A program made the translations under genes and the position numbers. This document shows positions 54,275 to 62,903 of a stretch of 64,000 bases of DNA, piece after piece. Origin of the DNA: Maribacter sp. (GTDB taxonomy: Bacteria; Bacteroidota; Bacteroidia; Flavobacteriales; Flavobacteriaceae). The stretch lies in contig DRFI01000010.1 of the NCBI GenBank assembly GCA_011050675.1, positions 186,001 to 250,000 of the forward strand. Reading direction: 5' to 3'. The notes under the pieces are model-generated. The model had not been told where the DNA came from. It did not search any database and worked only from the letters and a program-made list of their open reading frames with translations. The first letter of the stretch is position 1. Every line of letters starts with the position of its first letter.

Positions 54275-55295
54275 TGATTTTAAAAGTTGCCATAATAGGT
54301 TCATGATCAGAAATGTTGATTTTATAATTCTTGTGAGACAAGAACTCAATTGAAGGATCAGCCAAAATCATATCTATCCTAAAAGGAAATTTCCAAAATT
54401 TTATAGTTTCGCCATAGCCATGTCCGGCTTTTAAAAAGCTATCATTTAAATCACCTTTGATATTAAAATAAACTTTGGAAAACTGAGTATTATTAAAATC
54501 CCCACTTACTACAACCGGATAAGGGCTATCATTTATATGCTGCCTTACAATGTCAGATTGTCTTTGTTGCTTGGCAAATGAATCCCTTAAGCGAACAAAT
54601 AGTTTATCAGAACGTTCTTTTTTGAAATAACCCGGTCTTATACTAAGAGATTGTAAATGTAAATTATATATGCGAATAGTATCATTTTTATATAAAATAT
54701 CCACATACACACCACCGTTAAAAGTATCGGGAAAATCTAATACACCATCGTTAATAATTTTAAATTTAGAATATATAGCTAAATCCTTACCTGTTAAATC
54801 CTTTTTTATTTCAAATTTATTAGCCAAGTATGGATAGTTTTTTAACATCTCCTTCTTAACATAATTTGGTTGAAACTCTTGAAAACAAATAACATCAGGA
54901 TTCTCACTTTTAACAAATTCAATAATTTGAGGTGCCGTGTTAGTTTCCCAATCACCATGGTTTCTACCATGAAAACCTAAAACATTATAGCTAAGCAAGG
55001 ATATGGAATCTGAATCATTCCCATTCTTTGTGCTACCGTTAAACCCTATGAAAGTACCTAGTGTAATATACCCATAAACCAATATAGAAAGGGACAACAA
55101 CATATAAATCTTTTTTCGCAATAACCAATACAAGAAAAATAACATATTGGCTATAACCAATGCAGGCACAGTTAGACTAACAAATGCTAAACTAGCAGAA
55201 GAGGTGTAAGGAACAATACAAGCCAAGAATAAACTGAAAGCTAAAATCATATTTAGAAATAACATGATTTTTTTAAAAAAAGACATTTTACCCAT
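54264..55295 (-). CDS. Membrane-anchored endonuclease/exonuclease/phosphatase-family protein
   Basis: A 343-residue protein with three N-terminal membrane helices (about 8-30, 35-56, 66-86) and a C-terminal EEP domain: LSYNVLGFHGRNHGDWE, NPDVICFQEFQPNY (metal-binding Glu), VVSGDFNNTQFSKVYF (catalytic Asp/Asn) and NISDHEPIMATF (catalytic His). The domain faces the periplasm by topology, so it may hydrolyse an exported nucleic acid or a phospholipid/phosphoester; substrate unknown. It is last in the leftward operon, 5 nt after a rhomboid gene. Confidence 0.9.
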   Translation of the reverse strand: MGKMSFFKKIMLFLNMILAFSLFLACIVPYTSSASLAFVSLTVPALVIANMLFFLYWLLRKKIYMLLSLSILVYGYITLGTFIGFNGSTKNGNDSDSISLLSYNVLGFHGRNHGDWETNTAPQIIEFVKSENPDVICFQEFQPNYVKKEMLKNYPYLANKFEIKKDLTGKDLAIYSKFKIINDGVLDFPDTFNGGVYVDILYKNDTIRIYNLHLQSLSIRPGYFKKERSDKLFVRLRDSFAKQQRQSDIVRQHINDSPYPVVVSGDFNNTQFSKVYFNIKGDLNDSFLKAGHGYGETIKFWKFPFRIDMILADPSIEFLSHKNYKINISDHEPIMATFKITNE

Positions 55296-55300
55296 TATAG

Positions 55301-56179
55301 TTAATTTTCTTTTCCTGCTTTAAATAAAAAGTCTTTTTCAATCTTAGAAAGACTTTCGTATCCCGATTTGCTTATTTTATCTAAAATAGCATCAATCTTT
55401 TTCTGATGTGTTTTCTTATCATAATCCGCGGCAGAATTAGCCGCACTAGACTTAGCTTTTTTCTTATAAACCGTTTTCATTGAAGCCTTTTTTTCCGAAC
55501 CTCTAAAAAGGTTTACTATACTATCCATAAAGTTTGAAAAACCTGAACCTATATCATTTCCTTTAGTCAATTGGCTGGCATACAAATACCCTAAAAAAGC
55601 ACCTCCTAAATGAGCTAAATGTCCGCCAGAATTACTTAATGGTAGTTGTATTAAATCGCTAAGCACAAGAACAGCTCCTACAATCCAAAGTTTTACATTA
55701 AAAAAAACAACCCTAACTTCTTGATTAGGTAAATAAGTACAAATAAAAATTAATAACGCACTAGCTCCGGCAGATGCACCAATTAAATAGGCACTTGTAT
55801 TAAAAAAGGCAGGAAATATATTATAGCCTAAAGTAAAAAACAACCCGCCTGATATTACTCCTAGTATATATACATTTAGAAATCGTTTCGCATCAAATAG
55901 ATTTAGAAAAATACGACCAACAAAATAAATCATTAGCATATTCCAAAACAAGTGTCCAATTCCACCATGAAAAAATGAATAAGTAACAATTGACCAAGGC
56001 TGAAATACAATATCCACAATATCATTCGGCAATTCGAACCATTGTACAATACTGTTTTTAGGTATTCCCAATAAAAAAGGAACCAAAGCATTGATGATAA
56101 AAACTACTACATTAACGGCAATTAGCTTCTCTGCAATGTTTAACCTACTAAACTGATATTTTAAATCTGGTTGAGCCAT
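55301..56179 (-). CDS. Rhomboid-family intramembrane serine protease (second of tandem pair)
   Basis: A 292-residue protein with six or so membrane helices. FFHGGIGHLFWNMLMIYFVG is the family's loop/helix 2 region with HxxxN, IGASAGASALLIFI holds the presumed catalytic Ser, and SGGHLAHLGGAFLGYLYAS the catalytic His. The Ser motif reads GASAG rather than the usual GxSG followed by A. A basic, Lys/Ala-rich soluble tail of about 80 residues follows and ends in DKISKSGYESLSKIEKDFLF, a motif common to Flavobacteriia rhomboids. It lies 3 nt after the first rhomboid. Confidence 0.92.
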   Translation of the reverse strand: MAQPDLKYQFSRLNIAEKLIAVNVVVFIINALVPFLLGIPKNSIVQWFELPNDIVDIVFQPWSIVTYSFFHGGIGHLFWNMLMIYFVGRIFLNLFDAKRFLNVYILGVISGGLFFTLGYNIFPAFFNTSAYLIGASAGASALLIFICTYLPNQEVRVVFFNVKLWIVGAVLVLSDLIQLPLSNSGGHLAHLGGAFLGYLYASQLTKGNDIGSGFSNFMDSIVNLFRGSEKKASMKTVYKKKAKSSAANSAADYDKKTHQKKIDAILDKISKSGYESLSKIEKDFLFKAGKEN

Positions 56180-56182
56180 ATT

Positions 56183-56926
56183 TTAGTTCCACCTATTTTT
56201 ATTAAACTGATTTTTTTTCCAGTACCACATCATTAAGAAACCGAAAAGTGCTCCTCCGACATGTGCAAAATGCGCAATTCCCTGTCCAAATAAACTGTAA
56301 CCCGTTACTCCCGAGAACAAGTCTAAAGCAATTAAAACAGGTATAAAGAATTTTGCCTTTATAGGCACAGGTAAGAAAATAAGAAATAATTCGCTCTCTG
56401 GATAAGACATACCGTAAGCAACTAAAATACCATAAATGGCACCAGAGGCACCCACTACAGGTGTATTGAACGCCGATAAGAAATTATCAATGGTAGATTG
56501 ACCAGCGATCTTATACCATTCTGTATAATACTGTCCGCTATTTATAATTTCAAGGATATTACTCTCAGACAAGCCAGCATCTAACAAAGCGCTCATACCG
56601 GCATTGTAATAGTAATAATTAACTCCAATATGAATTAAAGCAGCACCTAAGCCCGCAGATATATAGAAAAATAAAAACTTATTTCTACCCCACATACGTT
56701 CTAACGGAGTTCCAAAAGCCCACAACGCGTACATATTAAAAAGTATATGCATAAACCCACCATGCATGAACATATGTGTTAAAATTTGCCAAAGTTGAAA
56801 ATGGTCGTTTTTTGGAAAGTAGAGGGAAAACCACTCGTACATTTGCTCGCCATACATTTGTGTAGCTACAAAAAACAGCACATTAATAATAAGTAAGTGC
56901 TTGATTGTTTCTGTTAATCTTCCCAT
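56183..56926 (-). CDS. Rhomboid-family intramembrane serine protease (first of tandem pair)
   Basis: A 247-residue membrane protease. MFMHGGFMHILFNMYALWAF (HxxxN), VVGASGAIYGILVAYG with the catalytic Ser in GASGA, and GIAHFAHVGGALFGFLMMWY with the catalytic His are all intact. A loop insertion with several Tyr residues lies between helices 3 and 4 (about 105-150). It begins directly after the mutL stop codon. Substrates are unknown. Confidence 0.94.
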   Translation of the reverse strand: MGRLTETIKHLLIINVLFFVATQMYGEQMYEWFSLYFPKNDHFQLWQILTHMFMHGGFMHILFNMYALWAFGTPLERMWGRNKFLFFYISAGLGAALIHIGVNYYYYNAGMSALLDAGLSESNILEIINSGQYYTEWYKIAGQSTIDNFLSAFNTPVVGASGAIYGILVAYGMSYPESELFLIFLPVPIKAKFFIPVLIALDLFSGVTGYSLFGQGIAHFAHVGGALFGFLMMWYWKKNQFNKNRWN

Positions 56927-58774
56927 TTATATAAATTTTCGTTCAATATCATTTTCAGTAATGGTAATGTATACTTTTTTGTTAAACGGGCTTAAGGTAG
57001 TTTCCTTACAGGCAAATAAATCATTTACCAACTTTACCTGAGAAAACTCGTCTAAGGACTCTCCTGTCTTCACAGACAACGTTTTCGCTAATGTCTTAGC
57101 CAACATATCACTTTGAGAGAAACTATCGCCAGGCACTTCTTGTTGAAAATCTGATATTAGTTGCTCCATAATCATTTGCACTTCACTCTCCGCAACTAAA
57201 ACAGGTACGCCTTTTATCTCTACACCTTCTTCTGTCAACTCCCCAAAAACAAAACCTACCGTGCATAGATTTTCTTTAATTTCTTTTAAAATATGTATTT
57301 CACTGGGTGAAAAAGATAACATTAGCGGAAAAAGTAATTGCTGACTTACAGCCTCTTTAATGGTAATGTTTTTTAAGAAATTTTCATAGAGTACACGTTG
57401 GTGCGCCCTACTCTGATTAATTACTACCATACCAGATTTTATCGTGGTAATAATATATTTTTTTCGCAATTGAAAAGTGGTAGTGGTATGATCTACCGCT
57501 TCCTTCTCTCCATCAAAAATACTACTATTTACAACTTCCGACTCGAACTCTAGGTGACTTGCATTAGTATCACCTGAAGTTTCTAATCCAGAATATAAAC
57601 TTTCCCAACCATCAACTTTTGGTTTTGAATAACTACCACTCGAATTTCCTTTTGATGGTTGCGTAGTCTCGAAAGGATTGAAAGAAGAGTCTACCACAAC
57701 TTGTGGCACACCTACTTGTCTATTTTTATAGGAATAGGGCGTATCTAAATTCTGATCTTGTTCAAAATCTAGAGCTGGCACTACATTGAATTGCCCTAAG
57801 CTATGCTTTACCGTTGATTTAAGCATAGCATACAATGTATGCTCATCATCAAACTTCACTTCTGTTTTAGTTGGATGTATATTAATATCAATTGTAGCAG
57901 GATCAACTTCTAAGTTCAAGAAATAACCAGGATGTGTTCCTGGACGTATAACCCCCTCAAAAGCCCCTAATATAGCATGATGTAAGTACGGACTTTTTAT
58001 AAATCTATTATTGGCGAAGAAAAATTGTTCGCCTCTACTCTTTTTTGCAAATTCTGGTTTTTGAATATATCCAGAAATTTTTACAACCTGAGTTTCTTCT
58101 TCAACAGGAACTAATTTCTCATCTGTCTTTCTACCAAAAATTTGCACAATACGTTTTCTAAAGTCATTACCTGGCAATTGAAAAACGTCACTACCGTTAT
58201 TATAAAAATTAAAAGCTACCTGAGGATGTGCCAATGAGATTCTATGAAACTCATCTGCGATATGACGGTATTCTACTTGATCCGATTTTAAAAAATTACG
58301 TCTTGCAGGAATATTAAAAAATAGATTTTTAACAAGCATTGAAGTTCCCTTAGGCGCAACAACCACCTCTTGAGTAACTATTTTACTACCTTCTATCTTA
58401 ATTTTGGTTCCAATATCATCATCTTCGGTTTTGGTCAACATCTCTACATGGGCAATAGCGGCAATAGAAGCAAGAGCTTCTCCTCTAAAACCTTTGGTAT
58501 GTAAATTGAATAAATCTTCTGCTTTCTGAATTTTAGAAGTTGCATGGCGTTCAAAGCTTAGCCTTGCATCTGTACCGCTCATACCCTTACCGTTATCAAC
58601 TACTTGAATTAGTGTTTTACCACCATCCTTTATAATAAGCTGAATTTCAGTTGCACCGGCATCAATAGCATTCTCCATTAATTCTTTTACAACAGAAGAT
58701 GGGCGCTGTACCACTTCGCCCGCAGCAATTTGATTTGCCACATGGTCAGGTAATAATCTAATAATATCAGCCAT
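56927..58774 (-). CDS. mutL: DNA mismatch repair protein MutL
   Basis: A 615-residue protein. The GHKL ATPase domain is typical: LPDHVANQIAAGEVVQRPSS, ELMENAIDAGAT, VVDNGKGMSG and TKGFRGEALASIAAI. The C-terminal domain has a clamp-binding-type motif QQLLFP (near 476-481) but lacks the metal-dependent endonuclease motif: DQHA(x)2E(x)4E is NQSRAHQRVLYE here (near 451-462), and the distal CPHGRP-type metal motif is SPFNKK. It overlaps the upstream small gene by 1 nt and abuts the rhomboid gene. Confidence 0.96.
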   Translation of the reverse strand: MADIIRLLPDHVANQIAAGEVVQRPSSVVKELMENAIDAGATEIQLIIKDGGKTLIQVVDNGKGMSGTDARLSFERHATSKIQKAEDLFNLHTKGFRGEALASIAAIAHVEMLTKTEDDDIGTKIKIEGSKIVTQEVVVAPKGTSMLVKNLFFNIPARRNFLKSDQVEYRHIADEFHRISLAHPQVAFNFYNNGSDVFQLPGNDFRKRIVQIFGRKTDEKLVPVEEETQVVKISGYIQKPEFAKKSRGEQFFFANNRFIKSPYLHHAILGAFEGVIRPGTHPGYFLNLEVDPATIDINIHPTKTEVKFDDEHTLYAMLKSTVKHSLGQFNVVPALDFEQDQNLDTPYSYKNRQVGVPQVVVDSSFNPFETTQPSKGNSSGSYSKPKVDGWESLYSGLETSGDTNASHLEFESEVVNSSIFDGEKEAVDHTTTTFQLRKKYIITTIKSGMVVINQSRAHQRVLYENFLKNITIKEAVSQQLLFPLMLSFSPSEIHILKEIKENLCTVGFVFGELTEEGVEIKGVPVLVAESEVQMIMEQLISDFQQEVPGDSFSQSDMLAKTLAKTLSVKTGESLDEFSQVKLVNDLFACKETTLSPFNKKVYITITENDIERKFI

Positions 58775-59073
58775 TATGAAGTAAAGAAAATTGAGAGGTC
58801 AAAATCAATAATGTAAAGAAAAATAAGAACCAAAACAGCAACTATAACAATCATTCTAATCTTTAAGTTGCGATCTCCCTTTCTTTTGGAGTCTTCTATA
58901 GCACTGTTAAGTTTTCTTTTTAAACCTCGAGATGTATTTAAAGTGCTACGAAATTGGTCGAATTTAGGCTCCATTTTAAATGGATTGCCTTTTCCCTTGC
59001 CATCATAATATCTAGGATTATATTCAAATGACCTATTTTTTCGTAACCGTGTTATTTTGCTTAACATCCCCAT
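58774..59073 (-). CDS. Small membrane protein conserved in Flavobacteriia (often misnamed riboflavin synthase subunit beta)
   Basis: A protein of about 99 residues from ATG at 59073 (59067 is a second option; 59109 adds residues without family character). It has a basic N-terminus (MLSKITRLRKNRSF), the conserved EYNPRYYDGKGKGNPFKMEP, a charged stretch (RGLKRKLNSAIEDSKRKGD) and a C-terminal membrane helix at about 73-92. It has no lumazine or riboflavin synthase domain; the common database name seems to come from the ribH neighbour. It is coupled to mutL by a 1-nt overlap. Function unknown. Confidence 0.82.
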   Translation of the reverse strand: MGMLSKITRLRKNRSFEYNPRYYDGKGKGNPFKMEPKFDQFRSTLNTSRGLKRKLNSAIEDSKRKGDRNLKIRMIVIVAVLVLIFLYIIDFDLSIFFTS

Positions 59074-59134
59074 AACTCCAAAGTTACTTAAAATAGAAAA
59101 ACAGGGCATGTTACGAATGCCAAAATTTGTTAAC

Positions 59135-59164
59135 AGCTTAAATTACCAACTCGAAATTTAAGCT
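59135..59164 (-). terminator. Inverted repeat between ribH and the small membrane protein gene
   Basis: AGCTTAAATT (59135-59144) and AATTTAAGCT (59155-59164) are perfect 10-bp complements with a 10-nt loop, 33 nt after the ribH stop. Without a T run it is a weak terminator or processing hairpin, and could lower expression of mutL and downstream genes relative to ribH. Confidence 0.5.
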
Positions 59165-59197
59165 TTAGGAAAAAAATTGAAAAGAATAGAAGGAGTT

Positions 59198-59680
59198 TTA
59201 ACTGCCTAAAACAGCCATTTTAATAGCAGCGATTGCAGCTTCAGTACCTTTATTACCATGTTTACCTCCACTACGGTCAATGGATTGCTGTATATTATTA
59301 TCAGTAAGTACACAGAAAATAACCGGTACGTTTGTAATAACATTCAAATCCTTTATACCTTGAGCTGTAGCCTCACACACAAAATCAAAATGCTTTGTTT
59401 CCCCCTGTATAACGCTACCAATGGCTATAACGGCATCAATCTTATGAGTTTCAATCATTTTTTTTGAACCAAAAGTAAGTTCAAAACTACCAGGTACATT
59501 CCACCTTAAAATATCGGATTCTTGTGCACCACAATCTAATAAAGCATCTATTGCGCCAGAGTACAAACCCTCTGTAATTTCAGAATTCCATTCTGAAACA
59601 ACAATCCCAAACCGAAGTCCGTTCGCGTTTGGGATTGTTGTTTTATCGTAAGCAGATAAATTTTTATTTACTGTTGCCAT
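59198..59680 (-). CDS. ribH: 6,7-dimethyl-8-ribityllumazine synthase
   Basis: A 160-residue enzyme of riboflavin synthesis that joins the ribityl-uracil amine with dihydroxybutanone phosphate. FGIVVSEWNSEITEGLYSGA (substrate Trp/Asn), WNVPGSFELTFGSKKM, AVIAIGSVIQGETKHFDFVC with the catalytic His, VPVIFCVLTDNNIQQSIDRS and GKHGNKGTEAAIAAIKM cover the whole fold. Its start codon overlaps the TPR gene's stop by 1 nt. Confidence 0.97.
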   Translation of the reverse strand: MATVNKNLSAYDKTTIPNANGLRFGIVVSEWNSEITEGLYSGAIDALLDCGAQESDILRWNVPGSFELTFGSKKMIETHKIDAVIAIGSVIQGETKHFDFVCEATAQGIKDLNVITNVPVIFCVLTDNNIQQSIDRSGGKHGNKGTEAAIAAIKMAVLGS

Positions 59681-60447
59681 TATTCACCACTTTTGGCCAT
59701 GCCTATAAATGCATCTATAGAACTGGCATTTTCTGATTTTGGAAACTCATCTTTAATTCTCTGGAAAAAACCTAAAGCTTTATCCTTATCTCCCATTTCT
59801 AAAGAAGTAACACCTGCTTTATACAAGAATTTAGGAGCTGTATATTCATTTCCACTATGTTTTACCGCAGCTTCATAATAACCTAATGCATCAGACTCTT
59901 GACCTAATTGCATAAAAGCATCACCTAAACCACCTTTAGCCAAAGCACCAAGAACGGCATCTTCAGAACTAAAATCTTCTAGATAAGTAATAGCTTCTTG
60001 GTAGTTGTTCATATTCAAATATGACATACCAGCACCGTAGTTAGCTAAATTAGCAGCTTTTGTACCGCTATACTCTTCAATAATATCTAAAAAGCCATAT
60101 TTGCCTTCAGCCCCTTCTAGAGCTAAAGTAAATAATGAGTCTTTAGCAACTGTAGTAGCTAATGCTTGGTCAAAATATTGTTGCGGGTAGTACATCTCAT
60201 TTGCTGCACTAGCTTCCTTTGGTTTCACTACAAATTGGTTATACGCTAAATAGCCTAAAACGCTGATAGCTATAACCCCAATGGCACCTAAAATGTAATT
60301 CTGATTCTTAGAAACCCACTCTTCTGACCTAGAAGCTCCTTCGTCTAAAGAACTAAACACCTCAGCTGTTGTGCTTTCCTGTTCTTCAAATTCTTGCTTT
60401 TCAGCCTTTGTTTCAGGTTTAAATCCTCTTTTCTTATATGTTGCCAT
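59680..60447 (-). CDS. Membrane-anchored TPR protein (YfgM/YbgF-like)
   Basis: A 255-residue protein with a Lys/Glu-rich cytoplasmic N-terminus, one membrane helix at about 53-72 (YILGAIGVIAISVLGYLAY) and a periplasmic helical-repeat region: ANLANYGAGMSYLNMNNYQE, GGLGDAFMQLGQESDALGYYEAAV and YKAGVTSLEMGDKDKALGFFQRI. This is the layout of YfgM, which works with exported-protein chaperones in E. coli; the role here is inference. It is first in a seven-gene leftward operon and has a full-consensus promoter at 60468-60496. Confidence 0.9.
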   Translation of the reverse strand: MATYKKRGFKPETKAEKQEFEEQESTTAEVFSSLDEGASRSEEWVSKNQNYILGAIGVIAISVLGYLAYNQFVVKPKEASAANEMYYPQQYFDQALATTVAKDSLFTLALEGAEGKYGFLDIIEEYSGTKAANLANYGAGMSYLNMNNYQEAITYLEDFSSEDAVLGALAKGGLGDAFMQLGQESDALGYYEAAVKHSGNEYTAPKFLYKAGVTSLEMGDKDKALGFFQRIKDEFPKSENASSIDAFIGMAKSGE

Positions 60448-60467
60448 TTCTAAATTTATTGATCGCG

Positions 60468-60496
60468 CAAAAATAATGGTTTTATTGAAATCGCAA
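60468..60496 (-). promoter_or_regulatory. Full flavobacterial promoter for the TPR-ribH-mutL operon
   Basis: On the reverse strand TTG (60496-60494), an 18-nt spacer and TATTTTTG (60475-60468) match the consensus TTG-N17-23-TAnnTTTG. The -7 element ends 20 nt before the ATG at 60447, giving a 5' leader of roughly 15 nt. Confidence 0.8.
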
Positions 60497-60511
60497 AGTG
60501 TATTTATTCGT

Positions 60512-60519
60512 TATTTTTG
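60512..60519 (+). promoter_or_regulatory. -7 element TATTTTTG for recF
   Basis: TATTTTTG fits TAnnTTTG 51 nt before the recF ATG. A TTG at 60485-60487 lies 24 nt upstream, one base beyond the usual spacing, so this is a probable promoter back-to-back with the leftward one. Confidence 0.65.
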
Positions 60520-60570
60520 GATATTTTAAGGGAGATACCATCCTGCCCAATCCAAAATCCAATATTTTTA

Positions 60571-61650
60571 ATGCTTCTGAGACAATTATCATTGATTAAT
60601 TACAAAAATTTTGAGTCTAAAGAACTTATGTTCGATGCTAAGATAAATTGTTTTGTTGGCGATAACGGAATTGGAAAAACAAATATTTTAGACTCTATTT
60701 ATCACCTGTCTTTCGGCAAAAGCTATTTTAACCCAGTATCATCTCAAAACATTCGTCATGGATCAGACTTTTTTGTAATAGATGGAACATTTGAAAAAGA
60801 GGATAGGGAAGAAAAAATTGTTTGTAGCTTAAAAAAGAACAATAAAAAAATTATTAAACGAAACGGAAAAGCATATGACCGTTTTGCAGATCATATTGGT
60901 CTTTTACCTCTAGTTATTATTTCACCTGCAGACAGAGACCTTATTATTGAAGGAAGTGAGACTCGTAGAAAATTCATTGATGGTGTCATTTCACAATCGG
61001 ATAAAAGTTATTTGCAAAACCTTATCAATTATAATAAGGTTGTTTCTCAAAGAAACGCGCTGTTAAAATATTTTGCCGCTAATAGAACTTTCAACAAAGA
61101 TACTTTAGCAGTGTATAATGAGCAGATGAATACTTACGGAACTGAAATTTTTAAAAAAAGAACTTCTTTCTTAGAAGCCTTTATTCCTATTTTTCAAGAA
61201 CAGTATAAGTCTATCACTGGTAATACCGAAGATGTATCTCTCTCTTACGATAGTAAATTGAAAGACTTTGACCTAGTAACGCTTTTAAACAAAAATCTAG
61301 ATAAAGACCGTGCGTTACAATACACAAGTGTAGGTGTACATAAAGATGACTTAAGTTTTGAAATCAGCAACTACCCCATTAAGAAGTTTGGAAGTCAAGG
61401 TCAGCAAAAGTCATTTTTAATCGCTTTGAAATTTGCGCAGTTTCATTTTATGAAATCGCAAAGCGGCACTACCCCTATTTTAATTTTAGATGATATTTTC
61501 GATAAGCTTGATGAGCATCGGGTATCGCACATTATAACTTTAGTGAACAATGAAAATTTTGGACAGATTTTTATTAGCGACACACATGCCGATAGAACGG
61601 AAAGTATTGTTAAAAAAATTCATCAATCCTATAAAATATTTAAATTGTAA
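60571..61650 (+). CDS. recF: DNA replication and repair protein RecF
   Basis: A protein of 359 residues. ATG at 60571 gives [20 protein letters not shown], the standard RecF start; an in-frame TTG at 60517 overlaps the promoter and is rejected. Walker A is [20 protein letters not shown] (near 27-46), the ABC-type signature is [18 protein letters not shown] (near 273-290), and Walker B is [17 protein letters not shown] (near 304-320). It loads RecA at gapped DNA with RecO and RecR. Confidence 0.96.
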   Translation: MLLRQLSLINYKNFESKELMFDAKINCFVGDNGIGKTNILDSIYHLSFGKSYFNPVSSQNIRHGSDFFVIDGTFEKEDREEKIVCSLKKNNKKIIKRNGKAYDRFADHIGLLPLVIISPADRDLIIEGSETRRKFIDGVISQSDKSYLQNLINYNKVVSQRNALLKYFAANRTFNKDTLAVYNEQMNTYGTEIFKKRTSFLEAFIPIFQEQYKSITGNTEDVSLSYDSKLKDFDLVTLLNKNLDKDRALQYTSVGVHKDDLSFEISNYPIKKFGSQGQQKSFLIALKFAQFHFMKSQSGTTPILILDDIFDKLDEHRVSHIITLVNNENFGQIFISDTHADRTESIVKKIHQSYKIFKL

Positions 61651-61652
61651 CT

Positions 61653-62069
61653 ATGAAAAAGATTTTTATAATCTGCTCGATATTTCTTATCTCTTGTAAT
61701 TCAAAGATTGACAAGAAACAATTACACCTATTAAATGGGTACTGGGAAATAAAAGAAGTAACTTTTAAAGATGGAGCAAAAAAAGAGTATTCCATAAATA
61801 GTACGGTAGATTACATTAAGCTGGATTCCCTAAGTGGATTTAGAAAAAAAGTAGAACCTAAATTCAATGGTACCTTTGAAACATCTAATGACGCGGAACC
61901 TTTTCGAATAAGAATTTCGAATGATTCCATTTATATGAGTTACAACAATGACAATAATACTTGGGAAGAAGTGCTTATTAAACTCTCTGAAGAAAGTTTT
62001 ACAGTTAAAAACAACCAAGGTTTAATTTATCAATATAAAAGATTTGAACCTATAAACATAAATCCATAA
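61653..62069 (+). CDS. Small lipoprotein of unknown function (lipocalin-like)
   Basis: A 138-residue lipoprotein with lipobox FLISC. LLNGYWEIKEVTFKDGAKKE near the mature start, beta-rich alternation afterwards and a late NNQGLIYQYKRFEP resemble lipocalin-like envelope proteins of Bacteroidota. No catalytic residues can be named. It sits between recF (2 nt gap) and the DciA-like gene (1 nt overlap), a constant position in related genomes. Confidence 0.78.
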   Translation: MKKIFIICSIFLISCNSKIDKKQLHLLNGYWEIKEVTFKDGAKKEYSINSTVDYIKLDSLSGFRKKVEPKFNGTFETSNDAEPFRIRISNDSIYMSYNNDNNTWEEVLIKLSEESFTVKNNQGLIYQYKRFEPININP

Positions 62070-62365
62070 TGGCAAGGCAAAACAATGAAAACACTTCTAT
62101 GAAAGATGCTCTTTCTGCTTTTATTCAAAAGAATAAACTAGAAAAAGGCATAGACAAAGTAGATGCAAGAGCTGCATGGGCAAAACTTATGGGGAACGGT
62201 GTAAACAATTACACCACAGAAATTGAATTAAAGTTCGACACCCTTTATATATCATTAAGCTCTTCTGTATTACGCGAAGAATTAAGTTTAGGGAAATCAA
62301 AAATTGTACGAATGATTAATGAAGAAATAGGAAAGGAAGTAGTTAAAAAACTAGTTTTGAGATAA
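62069..62365 (+). CDS. DUF721/DciA-like protein
   Basis: A 98-residue protein with the DUF721 pattern: SMKDALSAFIQKNKLEKGI, VDARAAWAKLMGNGVNNYT and LYISLSSSVLREELSLGKSK near 52-71. DciA-type DUF721 proteins help load the replicative helicase in bacteria lacking DnaC/DnaI; this short form keeps the KH-like domain. Placement beside recF fits a replication link. Confidence 0.9.
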   Translation: MARQNNENTSMKDALSAFIQKNKLEKGIDKVDARAAWAKLMGNGVNNYTTEIELKFDTLYISLSSSVLREELSLGKSKIVRMINEEIGKEVVKKLVLR

Positions 62366-62386
62366 ACAGCATTGATATTAAAACAA

Positions 62387-62418
62387 AAAAAAGCCAGTTC
62401 TAAAGAACTGGCTTTTTT
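62387..62418. terminator. Bidirectional terminator between the DciA-like gene and ndk
   Basis: A perfect 14-bp stem with GCCAGTTC core (62387-62400 and 62405-62418), loop TAAA, and A/T runs on both sides, serving both convergent transcripts. Confidence 0.94.
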
Positions 62419-62438
62419 AATATATTATAAAAAAAGTC

Positions 62439-62858
62439 TTAGTAGATTTCTCTACCTGCAAAATGGAACGAACCTTCAATAGCGGCATTCTCATCGCTAT
62501 CAGAACCATGTACTGCATTCTCACCAATACTAGTAGCAAACATTTTACGAATAGTACCTTCAGCTGCATCCGCAGGGTTGGTAGCACCGATTAATGCTCT
62601 AAAATCTTCAACAGCATTTTCTTTCTCTAAGATAGCCGCTACAATTGTACCGCTTGTCATGAATTCAACTAATTCACCGAAGAAAGGACGTTCTCTATGT
62701 ACACCATAAAATTCTTGTGCATCTCTTAAGCTCAATTGTGTATATTTCATCGCTACGATTTTAAAACCAGCAGCAGTAATTTTTTCTAAAATAGCCCCAA
62801 TATGTCCGTTTTTAACGGCATCTGGTTTAATCATTGTAAACGTTCTATTCGTACTCAT
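62439..62858 (-). CDS. ndk: Nucleoside-diphosphate kinase
   Basis: A 139-residue enzyme that balances nucleoside triphosphate pools. [20 protein letters not shown] at the start, [20 protein letters not shown] in the middle, and the phosphohistidine motif [13 protein letters not shown] near 113-125 are all present. It is a single-gene unit with its own full-consensus promoter. Confidence 0.98.
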   Translation of the reverse strand: MSTNRTFTMIKPDAVKNGHIGAILEKITAAGFKIVAMKYTQLSLRDAQEFYGVHRERPFFGELVEFMTSGTIVAAILEKENAVEDFRALIGATNPADAAEGTIRKMFATSIGENAVHGSDSDENAAIEGSFHFAGREIY

Positions 62859-62873
62859 ATCTTAATTTTTGCG

Positions 62874-62903
62874 CAAAAATACGTTTTTATACATATCTCA
62901 CAA
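62874..62903 (-). promoter_or_regulatory. Full flavobacterial promoter for ndk
   Basis: Reverse strand: TTG (62903-62901), a 19-nt spacer and TATTTTTG (62881-62874), an exact match to TTG-N17-23-TAnnTTTG. The -33 TTG abuts the stop codon of the PhoD-like gene. The -7 element ends 15 nt before the ATG. Confidence 0.82.
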
